A stretch of DNA of 64,000 nucleotides. It comes from Roseateles_E cavernae (GTDB lineage: Bacteria; Pseudomonadota; Gammaproteobacteria; Burkholderiales; Burkholderiaceae_C). The translations under genes were made by a program, and so were the position numbers. Under the pieces are notes generated by a model. It did not search any database. It worked only from the letters and a program-made list of their open reading frames with translations, and was not told the DNA's origin. The stretch spans positions 99,686-163,685 of the forward strand of contig NZ_JBDPLH010000011.1 in the NCBI RefSeq assembly GCF_040187885.1. The letters run 5' to 3'. Positions within the stretch are counted from its first letter, which is position 1; the number at the start of each line of letters is the position of its first letter. Below are positions 8,924 through 19,541 of the stretch, in pieces.

Positions 8924-10444
8924 CTATCTGCCCCTGAAGATGCGCGCCGCCAGCACGCTGGCCACCAGCACCAGCAGCGCGCCGGCCATCGCGCTGAGCT
9001 GCAGCGATTCGGTGAAGACGGCCCGGGCCGCGCCCAGCAGCTGCTCGCCGGCCTGGCCGCCGTGCTGGCTGGACAGGGCCTCGGCCGCCGCGATGGCGCC
9101 GCCCAGCGTGGCCAGGCTGGCCTCGCCCTCGCGCGCCGACAGGCCGGCCGGCAGCGCGCCGGCGAGCTGGGCCCGGTAATAGAGGCCGCCCAGGCTGCCG
9201 AACACCGCCACGCCGAGCGCGGCACTGAATTCCGAGACGGTTTCCGAGATCGCCGAGGCCGCGCCGGCCCGCTCCGGCGGTGCCGAGCTGATGATCATTT
9301 CATTGCCTATCGTGAACACCGGCGCCAGTCCCAGGCTCATCACGATGGTGCCCGGTATCAGCCAGAGCAGGCCGCCACTGGCCAGGCCGACCAGGCCGAA
9401 GCCCAGCGCCGCCACCACCAGGCTCCACACCACCACGGCCACCGGTGGCCAGTGCCGGGCCAGCCGCGGCGCCAGCAACGAGCCGGCGACGAAGGACAGG
9501 GCCCAGGGCAGCGTGGCCAGGCCGGCCTGCAGCGGCGCCAGGCCCAGCACCAGCTGCAGATACTGGGTGATGAAGATATAGACCCCCATCATCGCCAGGC
9601 AGGACAGGCCGTAAGCCGTGATCGCGGCCGAAAAGCGCGGCAGCGCGAACAGCTTCAGGTCCAGCAGCGGATAGCTGAGCCGGCGCTGGCGCCGCACAAA
9701 GGCCCAGGCGATGGCCAGCCCGCCCAGCAGCAGTGCGGCCGCCGGCCAGCTGGGGCCATGCTCGGCCGTCCACTTCAGCGCCAGCACCAGGCTCAGCGCG
9801 GCCAGCAGCGACTGCGCCGCACTGAGCAGGTCCAGCGGCCCGGCGTCCGGATCGCGATACTCGGGCAGCAGGCTGGGGCCCAGCAGCAGCAGCAAGAGCA
9901 TCACCGGCACCGCGACCAGAAACACCGAGCCCCACCAGAAGAACTGCAGCAGCACGCCACCGACCAGCGGGCCGACGGCCGCGCCGACCGAGAAGCTGGC
10001 GATCCAGATGCCGATCGCGAACTGGCGCTCCTGCGGGTCGTGGAACATATTGCGTATCAGCGACATGGTCGATGGCGCCAAGGTCGCGCCGGCCACGCCC
10101 AGCAGAGCCCGCATCGCGATCAGCATCGCGGTGCTGTTCGAGAAGGCCGCGATGATGGAGGCCAGACCGAAGGCGGCCGCGCCGATCAAGAGCAGCTTGC
10201 GCCGGCCGATGCGGTCGCCCAAGGTGCCCATGGTGATCAGAAAGCCCGCCACCATGAAGCCGTAGATGTCGACGATCCACAACAGCTCGGAGGCCGAGGG
10301 TTTGAGCTCGGTGCTGAGCGAGGGCAGGGCCAGATTGAGCACCGTCAGGTCCATCGAGTAGACCAGGCAGGGCAGGGCGATCACGGCCAGGCCGGTCCAT
10401 TCGCGGCGGCCGGCTTTGGGGGGAGCGGTATCGATGGGGTTCAT
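8924..10444 (-). CDS. DHA2-family MFS drug:proton antiporter (QacA/SmvA-like)
   Basis: A 506-residue transporter with about 14 hydrophobic helices, the size and layout of the DHA2 drug:H+ antiporter family. Motif A appears as GTLGDRIGRRKLL, helix 1 as YSMDLTVLNLALPSL, and the antiporter motif C region as GVAGATLAPSTMSLIRNMF, which resembles QacA/SmvA proteins. Its ATG overlaps the stop of the upstream ornithine cyclodeaminase-like gene as ATGA. This coupling suggests it exports a product or substrate of that enzyme, but the substrate cannot be read from the sequence; a general cationic-drug exporter is the alternative. Confidence 0.9.
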   Translation of the reverse strand: MNPIDTAPPKAGRREWTGLAVIALPCLVYSMDLTVLNLALPSLSTELKPSASELLWIVDIYGFMVAGFLITMGTLGDRIGRRKLLLIGAAAFGLASIIAAFSNSTAMLIAMRALLGVAGATLAPSTMSLIRNMFHDPQERQFAIGIWIASFSVGAAVGPLVGGVLLQFFWWGSVFLVAVPVMLLLLLLGPSLLPEYRDPDAGPLDLLSAAQSLLAALSLVLALKWTAEHGPSWPAAALLLGGLAIAWAFVRRQRRLSYPLLDLKLFALPRFSAAITAYGLSCLAMMGVYIFITQYLQLVLGLAPLQAGLATLPWALSFVAGSLLAPRLARHWPPVAVVVWSLVVAALGFGLVGLASGGLLWLIPGTIVMSLGLAPVFTIGNEMIISSAPPERAGAASAISETVSEFSAALGVAVFGSLGGLYYRAQLAGALPAGLSAREGEASLATLGGAIAAAEALSSQHGGQAGEQLLGAARAVFTESLQLSAMAGALLVLVASVLAARIFRGR

Positions 10445-11385
10445 GGCGCTTCTTGTTCGTACACCAGCATCGCGGCGGCCAGGTCTTCCAGCGCGCTGCC
10501 GACCGATTTGAAGACCGTGCGCTCATTGGCGCTGTGCCGGCCGCTGCGCAGCCGGCACAGCGCGGCCAGGTCGCCGCGCACATGGTCGGGGCTGATGACG
10601 CCGCTGGCCAGCGGCTGCAACAGATCGCCGCTCTTGCGCAGCGCCTCGTCGGTATCGACCCATAGCGAGGCGCCGGCGAAGCAGGCGTCGTCGGCCTCGC
10701 GCATGGCCGGGGTGAAGCTGCCGATCAGGTCCAGATGGCTGCCGGGGCGCAGCCATTCGCCGCGTATCAGCGGCTCGGTGGCGAGGGTGGCGCAGCTGAC
10801 GATGTCGGCCTCGGCCACCGCGCGGGCCAGGTCCGGCACCGCCTCAATGTCGATGCCCGCGCCGAGCTGCCCGGCCAAGGCCGCCGCTGCCTCGGGCCGG
10901 CGTGTCCAGACCCGCACCCGTTCGAGGGTGGGCAGCACGGCGCGATAGGCCTCGGGCAGCAGGGCGGCCACCCGGCCGGCGCCGACCACCAGCAGGCTGC
11001 GCGCATCCGGCCGGGCCAGCCTTGATGCCGCCAGTGCCGAGGCGGCGGCGGTGCGGCGCGAGGTAATCTCGTCACCGGCCATGCTGGCCAGCGGCCGGCC
11101 GGTGCTGGCGTCATACAGCAGATAGCTGGAGAACAGGCCGGGCAGGCCCAGCGCCGTGTTGCCCGGCGCGATATTGACGGTCTTGATGCCCAGGTAGCGG
11201 CCCGGCAGCCAGGCCGGCATGATCAGCGTGGTCAGCGAGCCCTGACCCTGCTCACCGGCGATGCTGTGCACATGGCGCGGTGGCACCTCGCAGCCGCTGA
11301 TGAAGAGGCGCTCCAGCGCTGCGATCAGCGGCGCAAAGGCCAGGGCGCGGCGGGTGGCATGGTCGTCAAAGGTCTGGATCATCAT
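10441..11385 (-). CDS. Ornithine cyclodeaminase / mu-crystallin family protein
   Basis: A 314-residue cytoplasmic NAD(P)-dependent enzyme. The Rossmann segment LLVVGAGRVAALLPEAY is preceded by the family signature SRRTAAASALAASRLA, and the conserved DLIGSFTPAMREADD and TVFKSVGSALEDLAAA follow. Members include ornithine cyclodeaminase, ketimine (pyrroline-2-carboxylate) reductases, alanine dehydrogenase and siderophore amino-acid synthases. The sequence places it nearer the ketimine-reductase-like branch, but this is inference. Two ATGs open the gene, with AGGA a few bases upstream. It is the first gene of a two-gene unit with the DHA2 exporter. Confidence 0.87.
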   Translation of the reverse strand: MMIQTFDDHATRRALAFAPLIAALERLFISGCEVPPRHVHSIAGEQGQGSLTTLIMPAWLPGRYLGIKTVNIAPGNTALGLPGLFSSYLLYDASTGRPLASMAGDEITSRRTAAASALAASRLARPDARSLLVVGAGRVAALLPEAYRAVLPTLERVRVWTRRPEAAAALAGQLGAGIDIEAVPDLARAVAEADIVSCATLATEPLIRGEWLRPGSHLDLIGSFTPAMREADDACFAGASLWVDTDEALRKSGDLLQPLASGVISPDHVRGDLAALCRLRSGRHSANERTVFKSVGSALEDLAAAMLVYEQEAP

Positions 11386-11447
11386 CGTCCTGCTGTTGCC
11401 GGCGCATTCTCGCCCCGGCCCCGCCTGGATTTGTCAGCAGCCGGGCC

Positions 11448-11978
11448 TCAGCGCGAAGCGCCGGGCGCTGGGCGGCACATCGCCCATTCGTCCGGCTCGA
11501 CACCGCACAGCGCGCCCAGGTCCGCATCGGCGGGCGTGAAGCCCAGGCGCTGCAGCAGGCGCAGCGAGCGGACATTGGGTTTCTTCAGCACGGCCGTCAG
11601 CAGCTGCACCCGGTAGTGCCCGGCCAGCTCGTCCAGCATCAGGCTGACCGCCGCATGGGCCAGGCCACGGCCCCAGAAGCGGCTGGCCATTTCATAGGCG
11701 ATGGCGGCGCGGCCGTCGGGGTAGACGGTGGCCTGCACATAGCCGGCCAGCTCCTCGCTGGGCCGCAGCCGTATCACCCAGTTGAGCCACAGCTGCTGGC
11801 CGTCCGCCGACTGCCGGCTCTCCAGCCAGGCAAAGCGCTCGCTCAGCCAGGCCAGCGAGCTCGGCGGCGCATTCTCGTGGGCGTAGATGGCCGGGTCGCA
11901 GAGCAGCGCAAACATCTCGGGCGCATGGGCCCGGACTTGCGGCTCCAGGCGCAGCAGTTCGGTCTCGAGGGTTCGCAT
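11448..11978 (-). CDS. GNAT acetyltransferase (RimJ/RimL-like)
   Basis: A 176-residue GNAT-fold N-acetyltransferase. The acetyl-CoA binding region lies around RFWGRGLAHAAVSLML and the C-terminal NVRSLRLLQRLGF motif is typical of the RimJ/RimL group, which acetylates protein N-termini or small amines. The start is the ATG at 11978, four bases after the stop of the upstream secreted hydrolase. An in-frame GTG-type extension to 12008 would overlap that gene and is less likely. The acceptor substrate is unknown. Confidence 0.82.
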   Translation of the reverse strand: MRTLETELLRLEPQVRAHAPEMFALLCDPAIYAHENAPPSSLAWLSERFAWLESRQSADGQQLWLNWVIRLRPSEELAGYVQATVYPDGRAAIAYEMASRFWGRGLAHAAVSLMLDELAGHYRVQLLTAVLKKPNVRSLRLLQRLGFTPADADLGALCGVEPDEWAMCRPAPGASR

Positions 11979-11982
11979 CGGC

Positions 11983-13266
11983 TCAGAACAGCTGCTGGCC
12001 ACGGCCATAGGGGGCCGAGCGGCGCCCCATCACCCAGTCGCCGATCAGGCGGTAGTAGCCCTCGGTCACCTGGGTGTAGTGGCGGCTGCCGTCGGCCGCC
12101 TGCGTGAACTCCCACATGCCGTGGTCGGTGTCGGGGAAGAGATAGAGATTGATGGTCTTGCCCTCGCGCTTGAGCCGGCCCAGGCGCTCGCGTGTCACCT
12201 CGCCGGGAGCCTCACGGTCGGCCCCGGCCATGATCCACAGCAGCGGCGCCTGCAGCGCACGCAGCTCGCGCATCGCGTCGTAGTGCCAGATCAGGCCCAG
12301 ATTGTCGTGCAGGGCCGGGCCGAGCCGGCGCAGCGTCGCCTCGTCGCTGGCCAGCAGCGCGCCGGTGAATTCGCCCTTGATCTGGGCCAACCAGGGTTCC
12401 TTCGCATAGCGCCGCTTCAAGGTCGCCAGCCGCTGATAGCCGCTGCTGAAGTGCGAGGCCACCAGCGCCCCGGTGGCCTCGGTCAGCTCGCGCGCCTTGG
12501 CCAGCGTGGCCGGGCCATAGCCGGCTTCACGCAGCTCGGCCATCACCTGGTCGCGGTCCTCCTCTAGCGGCGAGAGCATCAGGCCGAAACCCACCACCAC
12601 ATAGTCGGCGCCGCTGCGCCGCGCGGCCAGCGGCGCGACCCAGCCGCCCTGGCTGAAGCCGGCATAGCCGAAGCGGCCATACCGGCCCGCCGCGAGCCGG
12701 CGCGCCTCGGCCGCGGCGGCCATTGCGTCCTCGGCCAGCAGCTCGAAGTTCTGCGTGTACTGGCCCTCGGAGCTGCCGGTGCCGCGCTTGTCGTAGACGA
12801 ATACCGACATGCCCTGCGAGGCCAGCAGATAGGGATAGGCCGAGCCTACAGCTGCGGTCTTCTCCGAGCCATGCACATGGACGGTCAGCGGCGGTCGCGT
12901 CGTGGCGGCATCGGGCGGCTCGATCAGCATGCCGGCGAGCTCGCTACCCTGGCTCTTGAAGCGCAGGGCCGTCTGCCGGTAGTCGATTCGCGGCCAGATC
13001 TGCCAGCCCTCGGCGCCCGCGCCGCCGCTACGCACCTGCAGCCCCTCGGTCGTGCAGCGCAGCAGTGCACCCGCCGCGCCGACGCCGCCCCGGCGGCCGT
13101 CGACAAAGACATAGCGCTGCGCCGTCGCGCCCTGCGGCGTGTCGGTGACGACGACGCGCTCGGGCGTCGCGTCACCGTAGATGCCGGCCGGGCAGGCGGC
13201 CAGCGCCGTCGTGGTGGAGAAAGCGGCGAGGCTGCTCAGCAGCAGAGTGGCGGCGGAGGTCGTCAT
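11983..13266 (-). CDS. Secreted alpha/beta hydrolase
   Basis: A 427-residue exported serine hydrolase. Starting at the ATG at 13266 gives a clear signal peptide (LLLSSLAAFSTTTALA); the longer in-frame start at 13326 would bury it. The first 100 residues form an extra N-terminal domain, then an alpha/beta hydrolase fold with an HVHGSEK oxyanion segment, nucleophile elbow GFSQGG and C-terminal His in FPDTDHGMWEF. Between the core strands lies a helical cap of about 90 residues. It is probably a periplasmic or secreted esterase or peptidase-like hydrolase; the substrate is unknown. It lies upstream of the GNAT gene with a 4-bp gap, consistent with co-translation. Confidence 0.82.
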   Translation of the reverse strand: MTTSAATLLLSSLAAFSTTTALAACPAGIYGDATPERVVVTDTPQGATAQRYVFVDGRRGGVGAAGALLRCTTEGLQVRSGGAGAEGWQIWPRIDYRQTALRFKSQGSELAGMLIEPPDAATTRPPLTVHVHGSEKTAAVGSAYPYLLASQGMSVFVYDKRGTGSSEGQYTQNFELLAEDAMAAAAEARRLAAGRYGRFGYAGFSQGGWVAPLAARRSGADYVVVGFGLMLSPLEEDRDQVMAELREAGYGPATLAKARELTEATGALVASHFSSGYQRLATLKRRYAKEPWLAQIKGEFTGALLASDEATLRRLGPALHDNLGLIWHYDAMRELRALQAPLLWIMAGADREAPGEVTRERLGRLKREGKTINLYLFPDTDHGMWEFTQAADGSRHYTQVTEGYYRLIGDWVMGRRSAPYGRGQQLF

Positions 13267-13383
13267 GGCGAAGCTGTGGTCAACGCGGGAGGCCAGTGTG
13301 GCTGGCTTGTGCCGGCCGGTGGGCATCGGTGCGATGAAGTGCGGTGCCCTGGTGACGAATAGCGGGCGCGCCCGCCTTGCCTA

Positions 13384-14169
13384 TCAATCGACCGAGAACT
13401 CCGCGACGAAGTCGGCGGCACCCTGGGCCGCTGCGGCGATGTTGCGTGCATGAGCGATCGCCCCCTTCGCCGTGGCCTTGGCCTGCGTCTCGAAACTGTG
13501 ATCGCCGCCTATCACCGCGACACGCGCCTTGCCACCGGCATTCAAGGCCGCAAAGCGGTAAAGAAAGGCCGGTGCACACAGCGGATCGCGGTCCCCGGCG
13601 ATGAAGCTCGTCGGCCGCGACTCCTCGGCCAGGCCCGGATAGTTGGCCTCGGCCACTCCGTGTGGCATGGTCTCGTCCTTGGCCTGGGGGCTGCAGATGG
13701 GCGTCAGGAAGAGTCCGCTGCGCAGGGCCGGGTCGGCGCGCAAGGTGCGCCAGGCCACCACCGAGCCCATCGACTTGCCGCCGACCGAGATCCGGCCTTT
13801 GTCGACGCGGGCATCGGCTCGCGCCAGCGCGAGCACGCTGGCCATGTCCTCCAGCTCAAGACTCAGATCCTCGGAAGGCCGCCCGGGCTTGCCGTCGGAG
13901 GGGCTGAAGTAGGCCCAGTTGAAACGGTAGACCGCGATACCTGCAACGTTCAGGCGGCGCGCGCTTTGCTCCAGGACGGGCAGGGCCATGTGATAGCCGG
14001 TGCCGCTGGCGAGCACCACAGCCGGGAACGGCCCGGGGCCAGCAGGGAAGTCGGCCTGGACCTGGAGCGTGGCACCGCGTGGTGTGCGTGCCGTCAGTGT
14101 TTGTGCATTGACGGACAAGGTGAGGGCCAGCATCAGGGCGAGGCCTGTGGCGAGTCGACGCGTTTTCAT
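13384..14169 (-). CDS. Exported alpha/beta hydrolase (dienelactone hydrolase-like)
   Basis: A 261-residue small alpha/beta hydrolase with a signal peptide (RLATGLALMLALTLSVNA) when started at the ATG at 14169. The nucleophile motif is GGKSMGS, a catalytic Asp fits GDRDPLC and the His lies in GGDHSFET. The compact single-domain form resembles KANL/Tex30 or dienelactone-hydrolase-like proteins. It is the second secreted hydrolase in a row on this strand, separated by 117 bp from the first, but they are not close copies. The substrate is unknown. Confidence 0.8.
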   Translation of the reverse strand: MKTRRLATGLALMLALTLSVNAQTLTARTPRGATLQVQADFPAGPGPFPAVVLASGTGYHMALPVLEQSARRLNVAGIAVYRFNWAYFSPSDGKPGRPSEDLSLELEDMASVLALARADARVDKGRISVGGKSMGSVVAWRTLRADPALRSGLFLTPICSPQAKDETMPHGVAEANYPGLAEESRPTSFIAGDRDPLCAPAFLYRFAALNAGGKARVAVIGGDHSFETQAKATAKGAIAHARNIAAAAQGAADFVAEFSVD

Positions 14170-14258
14170 CGGTGGGCAGCTTGAGAAGGTGTCATTGACA
14201 GGCGGGGACCTGAGGCGGGAGCTCCTGCTCTGTGCGATTCTCCGTGCGAAGGCTGGGC

Positions 14259-14762
14259 TCATCCACCACCCGAAACGGCGGCTACGAACTCGGCCTTCGC
14301 CTGGGTGTACAGCTCCCGATCAGCTGCATGCTGCAGCGCCAGCCGGCCTTTCAGCGCGAGGTAGCGATCCGCCAGCTTCGGGTCGGCCCGCAGCGCATCC
14401 CGAAAGTGCAGGCGCTGGCGCCAGACGGCTTCGCCGAGGACCACGAGATGCAGGTGATGGGTCCGGCGGCCCTGCGCATGCCGCATCAGCCAGCGGCGGT
14501 CCGACAGTGTGGCGTTGAACTCGGCCGAGCTCGTGTAGCCGCTGCGGGTCAGCGGGTCGACGAGCGAGTCGGCCACGGCCATCGAGGCCACACCGGCCAG
14601 GATGTCGATGATGGGTTTGGCGCTCATGCCCTCGACAGCGGTGCTGCCGAAGTGCTGCACATCCAGCAGCAGGTCGGGAAACAAGGCCAGCAGTCGCTGC
14701 CGCTCGGCCTCGAAAAGCACGGGCCAGTTCGGGTCATAGGGCCGCAGGCTCACCGCCATCAT
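14259..14762 (-). CDS. GrpB family (UPF0157) nucleotidyltransferase-fold protein
   Basis: A protein of about 167 residues with the GrpB/UPF0157 signature: LRPYDPNWPVLFEAER at the N-terminus, VQHFGSTAVEGMSAKPIIDIL with the GST...D.D nucleotidyltransferase-like pattern, and a C-terminal YTQAKAEFV. The family is related to CoaE-fused domains of Gram-positive bacteria; function is not established. Start taken at the first of two adjacent ATGs (14762); an upstream ATG at 14786 is possible but adds residues not usual in the family. It stands among small unrelated accessory genes. Confidence 0.83.
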   Translation of the reverse strand: MMAVSLRPYDPNWPVLFEAERQRLLALFPDLLLDVQHFGSTAVEGMSAKPIIDILAGVASMAVADSLVDPLTRSGYTSSAEFNATLSDRRWLMRHAQGRRTHHLHLVVLGEAVWRQRLHFRDALRADPKLADRYLALKGRLALQHAADRELYTQAKAEFVAAVSGGG

Positions 14763-14821
14763 CGATGGCCTGTTGCAGCGATTCATCGTCGGTCACTGGG
14801 TCCACTCCCGCAGATCGTTGC

Positions 14822-15541
14822 TCATTGCCTCTGCGCCAGCATGGCCCACAGAAAGCCCTCGCCGAACAGCCCGCTTTCAGCCGGCCGCTGCGGCTTCATC
14901 TGGCGCAGCTGGCGGATGCGAAACAATGTGCTGCCTTCCCAGATCTCGCGCAGCGCGGGCTCGCTATAGCCGAGCCCGCCGCCCAGGCTGCGGCGCTCAT
15001 AGACTTCGGCATCCGACAGGCCGCTGCCGCCCTCGGGCCGAAAGCAGACCATGCCGAAGTGCCCGGCCGGCTTCAGGGCGGCGGCGACCAGCTGCAGATA
15101 GCTGTCCCGGCGGTGCGGTGGCAGGTGATGGAACAGGCCCGAGTCATAGACCAGGTCGTAGCCACCGGGTGCCAGCTCGAGGTCGAAGACCGAGGTCTGC
15201 TGCAGCCGCAGGCTGACACCGGCTTCGCTTGCGCGCTGCGTGGCCCAGGAAATCGCCGCCTGCGAATAATCGACCGCTGTGACCTCGGCGAAACCCGAGC
15301 GCGCCAGCAAGACGGCATTGCGCCCATTGCCGCAACCCAGATCCAGCGCCGTGCCGCGCGGCGCGATCAGGCCGTCTGCGAGCCATTCATGCAGACACTC
15401 GTCCGGCGCGCTGCCGAAGAAGGGCACCGGCCTGGCCCGGTCAGCGTAGAAGCCGTCCCACCAGGCGCTGTGCCGGTCGGCCAGCAGCGCGTCGAGGGCG
15501 GCGAGCTCGGCTGGGGATTGCGGATGCTGAAGGAAGTTCAT
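14822..15541 (-). CDS. Class I SAM-dependent methyltransferase
   Basis: A 239-residue methyltransferase with motif I as ALDLGCGNGRNA, motif II acidic end VTAVDYSQ and motif IV YDLVYDSGLFHHLPPH. The FHHLPP and CFRPEGG segments resemble TehB/thiopurine-methyltransferase-like small-molecule enzymes. The acceptor is unknown. The gene starts 36 bp after the end of the sensor kinase gene and could be read through from the efflux operon, but nothing else links them. Confidence 0.85.
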   Translation of the reverse strand: MNFLQHPQSPAELAALDALLADRHSAWWDGFYADRARPVPFFGSAPDECLHEWLADGLIAPRGTALDLGCGNGRNAVLLARSGFAEVTAVDYSQAAISWATQRASEAGVSLRLQQTSVFDLELAPGGYDLVYDSGLFHHLPPHRRDSYLQLVAAALKPAGHFGMVCFRPEGGSGLSDAEVYERRSLGGGLGYSEPALREIWEGSTLFRIRQLRQMKPQRPAESGLFGEGFLWAMLAQRQ

Positions 15542-15577
15542 GGTGTGGCGCTGGGCTTTGACAGGACTTGCAAGAGA

Positions 15578-16957
15578 TCAGCCCGGCTGCTGCGGCAAAC
15601 TCAGCACCACACTCAAGCCCCCATCGCGACGGTTGCTCAGCGCGATGCGCCCGCCGTGGGCCTCGGCGATCTCGCGGGCCAGGGCCAGGCCCAGGCCGGA
15701 GCCGCTGCGCTTGGTCGAGTAGAAGGGCAAGAGGGCCTGGCTCAGCACGGTCTCGCTCATGCCGGGGCCGCCATCGGAGACGGTCAGGCGCAAGTCCTGA
15801 CCCTCATGGGCAACGCCCAGCGTGATGGCCTCGGGCGGGCCGCCGGCCTCGTGGGCGTTCTTCAGCAAGTTGATCAAGGCCTGCTCGATCTGCGCCGCGT
15901 CGAAGTGACCGGGCCGCTGCGGCAGCGCGCCGTTCAGGTGGAAGCTGTAGTGCGCGCCCAGGCGCTCCAGCAGGGTGGCCCAGTCGACCTCGGCGGGCTG
16001 CGGCGCCGGCAGCTTGGCGAAGCGGGCATAGCCGTCGAGGAACTGGTGCAGATGGCGGGCGCGGTCGCCGATGCTGGCGAACACGCCGGGCAGGCGGGCG
16101 AGGTGCTCGGCACCGCCCCGGCGCGCCAGCTCGGCACCGCTGTGGGCCAGCGAGGAGATCGGCGCCAGCGAGTTGTTCAGCTCGTGGCTGATCACCCGTA
16201 TCACCCGCTTCCAGCTCGCCACCTCCTGGCGCGACAGCTCGCGGGTCATGCGACGCAGCAGGCGCAGGCGGTGCGGTCGGCCCTGCAGACGGAACTCGCG
16301 CTGCGACAGATGGAAGCTCTCCTCGGCGCCGTCCAGCTCCAGGCTGAACAGGCCGTCCTGCTGGGTCTGCATGGCCTCGCGCAGCGCGGCCGGCGCCTCG
16401 GCTAGCAGCGCGCTGAAGTCCGCGCCCTGGATACTGCGGCCCTCGGCCAGCAGCTGGCGGGCGGCGATATTGGCATAGACCACGCGCTCGCCGGCATCGC
16501 TGAGCACCAACGCGACGGGGGTGTTCTGCACCACGGTGTCCAGCAGCAGCTCGCGCTGGGCCAGGTGCTGGCGCTGCTCGCGCAGCGCATGGCCCAGTTC
16601 CTGGTGCAGGCGCATCAGCGCCTGCATCTCGATGCTGGCGCCGGGCGCATCGGCTGCGATCGAGCTGCCGAACTCGCCGTCGCGATAGCTCAGCACCGCG
16701 CCCTCGAGCGCACGCAGCAGGCGCGCCAGCGGCGCGCTGAGCCCATGGGCGATCAACCAGGCCAGCGGCAGCAGCAGCGCCGCGGTCAGCGCCAGCGCGG
16801 CCGGCGCGCTCAACGCGGGCTGGCCCAGCAGGGCCAGCAGCTGCGGCAGCGGCCAGACGCTCAGGCCGGCATGCAGGGCCAGCGTGCCCAGGCCCGTGGC
16901 GACCAGGCCCAGCGTCAGCCGCATGGCCAGCGTGTTCAGCCGCGTCATTTCAGCCAC
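15578..16957 (-). CDS. Sensor histidine kinase (NtrY-like, PAS domain) of the efflux operon
   Basis: A 459-residue membrane histidine kinase. Two hydrophobic helices (about 13-32 and 50-72) bracket a very short outer loop of some 20 residues, so the signal is probably read within or near the membrane. A PAS domain follows (about 130-225), then the phospho-acceptor H-box VISHELNNSLAPISSL, an N-box INLLKNAHEAG, DGGPG and STKRSGSGLGLALAREI. The GTG at 16957 lies one base after the regulator stop; an ATG at 16948 is an alternative start. It is the last gene of a seven-gene operon and pairs with the adjacent NtrC-type regulator. Confidence 0.9.
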   Translation of the reverse strand: MAEMTRLNTLAMRLTLGLVATGLGTLALHAGLSVWPLPQLLALLGQPALSAPAALALTAALLLPLAWLIAHGLSAPLARLLRALEGAVLSYRDGEFGSSIAADAPGASIEMQALMRLHQELGHALREQRQHLAQRELLLDTVVQNTPVALVLSDAGERVVYANIAARQLLAEGRSIQGADFSALLAEAPAALREAMQTQQDGLFSLELDGAEESFHLSQREFRLQGRPHRLRLLRRMTRELSRQEVASWKRVIRVISHELNNSLAPISSLAHSGAELARRGGAEHLARLPGVFASIGDRARHLHQFLDGYARFAKLPAPQPAEVDWATLLERLGAHYSFHLNGALPQRPGHFDAAQIEQALINLLKNAHEAGGPPEAITLGVAHEGQDLRLTVSDGGPGMSETVLSQALLPFYSTKRSGSGLGLALAREIAEAHGGRIALSNRRDGGLSVVLSLPQQPG

Positions 16958-16958
16958 A

Positions 16959-18290
<1,332 letters not shown>

Positions 18291-18302
18291 TGGGAGCGGA
18301 CT

Positions 18303-19541
18303 TTAATTCAGCCCCCGCATCACCAGCATCGGCGGCAGCGCCGCGGCGCGGCGCGCCGGGCCCAGCACGGCCAGCTGGCCCAGGGCCCACAGCAGCAGCG
18401 CGCCGATGGGCAGGTAGAGCAGCGGCAGGCGCGGCAGCTCGTACTGCGTCATCAGGAGCAGATTGATGCCGTAGGCCAGTGCCATGCCCAGCGTGATGCC
18501 TATGCTGGAGAGCAGGAAGTTCTCGGTCTGGAAATAGCGCAGGATCTGAGCCCGGCTGGCGCCCAGGGCGCGGCGCGTGCCTATCATGCGGCTGCGCTGC
18601 TGCACCCAGAAGCTGGCCAGGCCGACGATGCCGAAGGCCGTCACCACCAGCATGGCCGCGCAGACCGCCAGCAGCAGGCCCACCATGAAGCGGTCCTGGC
18701 GGTAGTAGTCGGCGCGCATATCGGCCAGGCTGCGCTGGTTGCGCACCACTCGCTTGGTGCCGACGCTGCCCTTGACCAGGGTATCGACCGCGGTCTTCAG
18801 CACCGCGTCGCGCTGCTCGGGGGCGACGCGCAGCACATAGCTGCCGCCGCGGTAGCTGCTGCGTATCGGCAGCATCACCGCGTGCAGGTCGGTTTCGTCG
18901 CGGCCTCGCAGATAGGGCGAGGGCAGCCGCTCCAGCACGCCCACGACGCGCTGCGGCGCATCCGGACCGTAGAGATAGACCAGTTGCCCCAGTGCCGAGC
19001 GACCCGGCACCAGGCGTTCGGCCAGGCGCTGGTTGATGATGACGGCCGGCACCTTGGGCTCGGCGTCGTCGCGGAACACCGCCGAGGCATCGGCATACTC
19101 GGCCGGCTCGAAGTCGCGGCCCTCGACCAGGCGCAGGCCCAGGGTTTCCAGCCAGCCCTCGCCGGCGTTGTAGGCGCTGACGCTGATGCCGCGTTTGTTG
19201 GGATCGGGCGTGGTGCGCAGGCCGCTGCCGTAGGAGCTGGCGCCGAAGGGAATCTGGTTGACCAGCACGGCGCTCTTGACGCCGGCCAGGTCGCGCAGCG
19301 CGCGCAGATCGCTGCGGGTCTGCACCTCGGCATTGTCGGCGCGCACGACGCCGGCCATGCCGATCACCAGCAGCTCCTGGTCGGCCATGCCGGTGGGCGC
19401 GCCGATCAGGTCCAGGCGCTCGCTGATCAGGAATAGCGCGTTGGCGACGATGGCGCAGGTCAGCGCGATCTGCAGCACGATCAGGCCGGCCGCAGTCTTG
19501 TGGCGCTTCAGCGTCGAGAGAATCGGCAGGATGTCCATCAT
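18303..19541 (-). CDS. MacB-like ABC transporter permease B
   Basis: A 412-residue FtsX/MacB-type permease. Helix 1 is at about residues 18-40; a large periplasmic MacB-core domain follows (about 45-270); three C-terminal helices end in the short LPPMLVMRG tail. The conserved FtsX segment with GTRRALGASRAQILRYF precedes the third helix. No ATPase is fused, unlike true MacB. The ATG at 19541 overlaps the stop of the first permease gene as ATGA, so the two are translated together and probably form a heterodimer in the pump. Confidence 0.88.
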   Translation of the reverse strand: MMDILPILSTLKRHKTAAGLIVLQIALTCAIVANALFLISERLDLIGAPTGMADQELLVIGMAGVVRADNAEVQTRSDLRALRDLAGVKSAVLVNQIPFGASSYGSGLRTTPDPNKRGISVSAYNAGEGWLETLGLRLVEGRDFEPAEYADASAVFRDDAEPKVPAVIINQRLAERLVPGRSALGQLVYLYGPDAPQRVVGVLERLPSPYLRGRDETDLHAVMLPIRSSYRGGSYVLRVAPEQRDAVLKTAVDTLVKGSVGTKRVVRNQRSLADMRADYYRQDRFMVGLLLAVCAAMLVVTAFGIVGLASFWVQQRSRMIGTRRALGASRAQILRYFQTENFLLSSIGITLGMALAYGINLLLMTQYELPRLPLLYLPIGALLLWALGQLAVLGPARRAAALPPMLVMRGLN

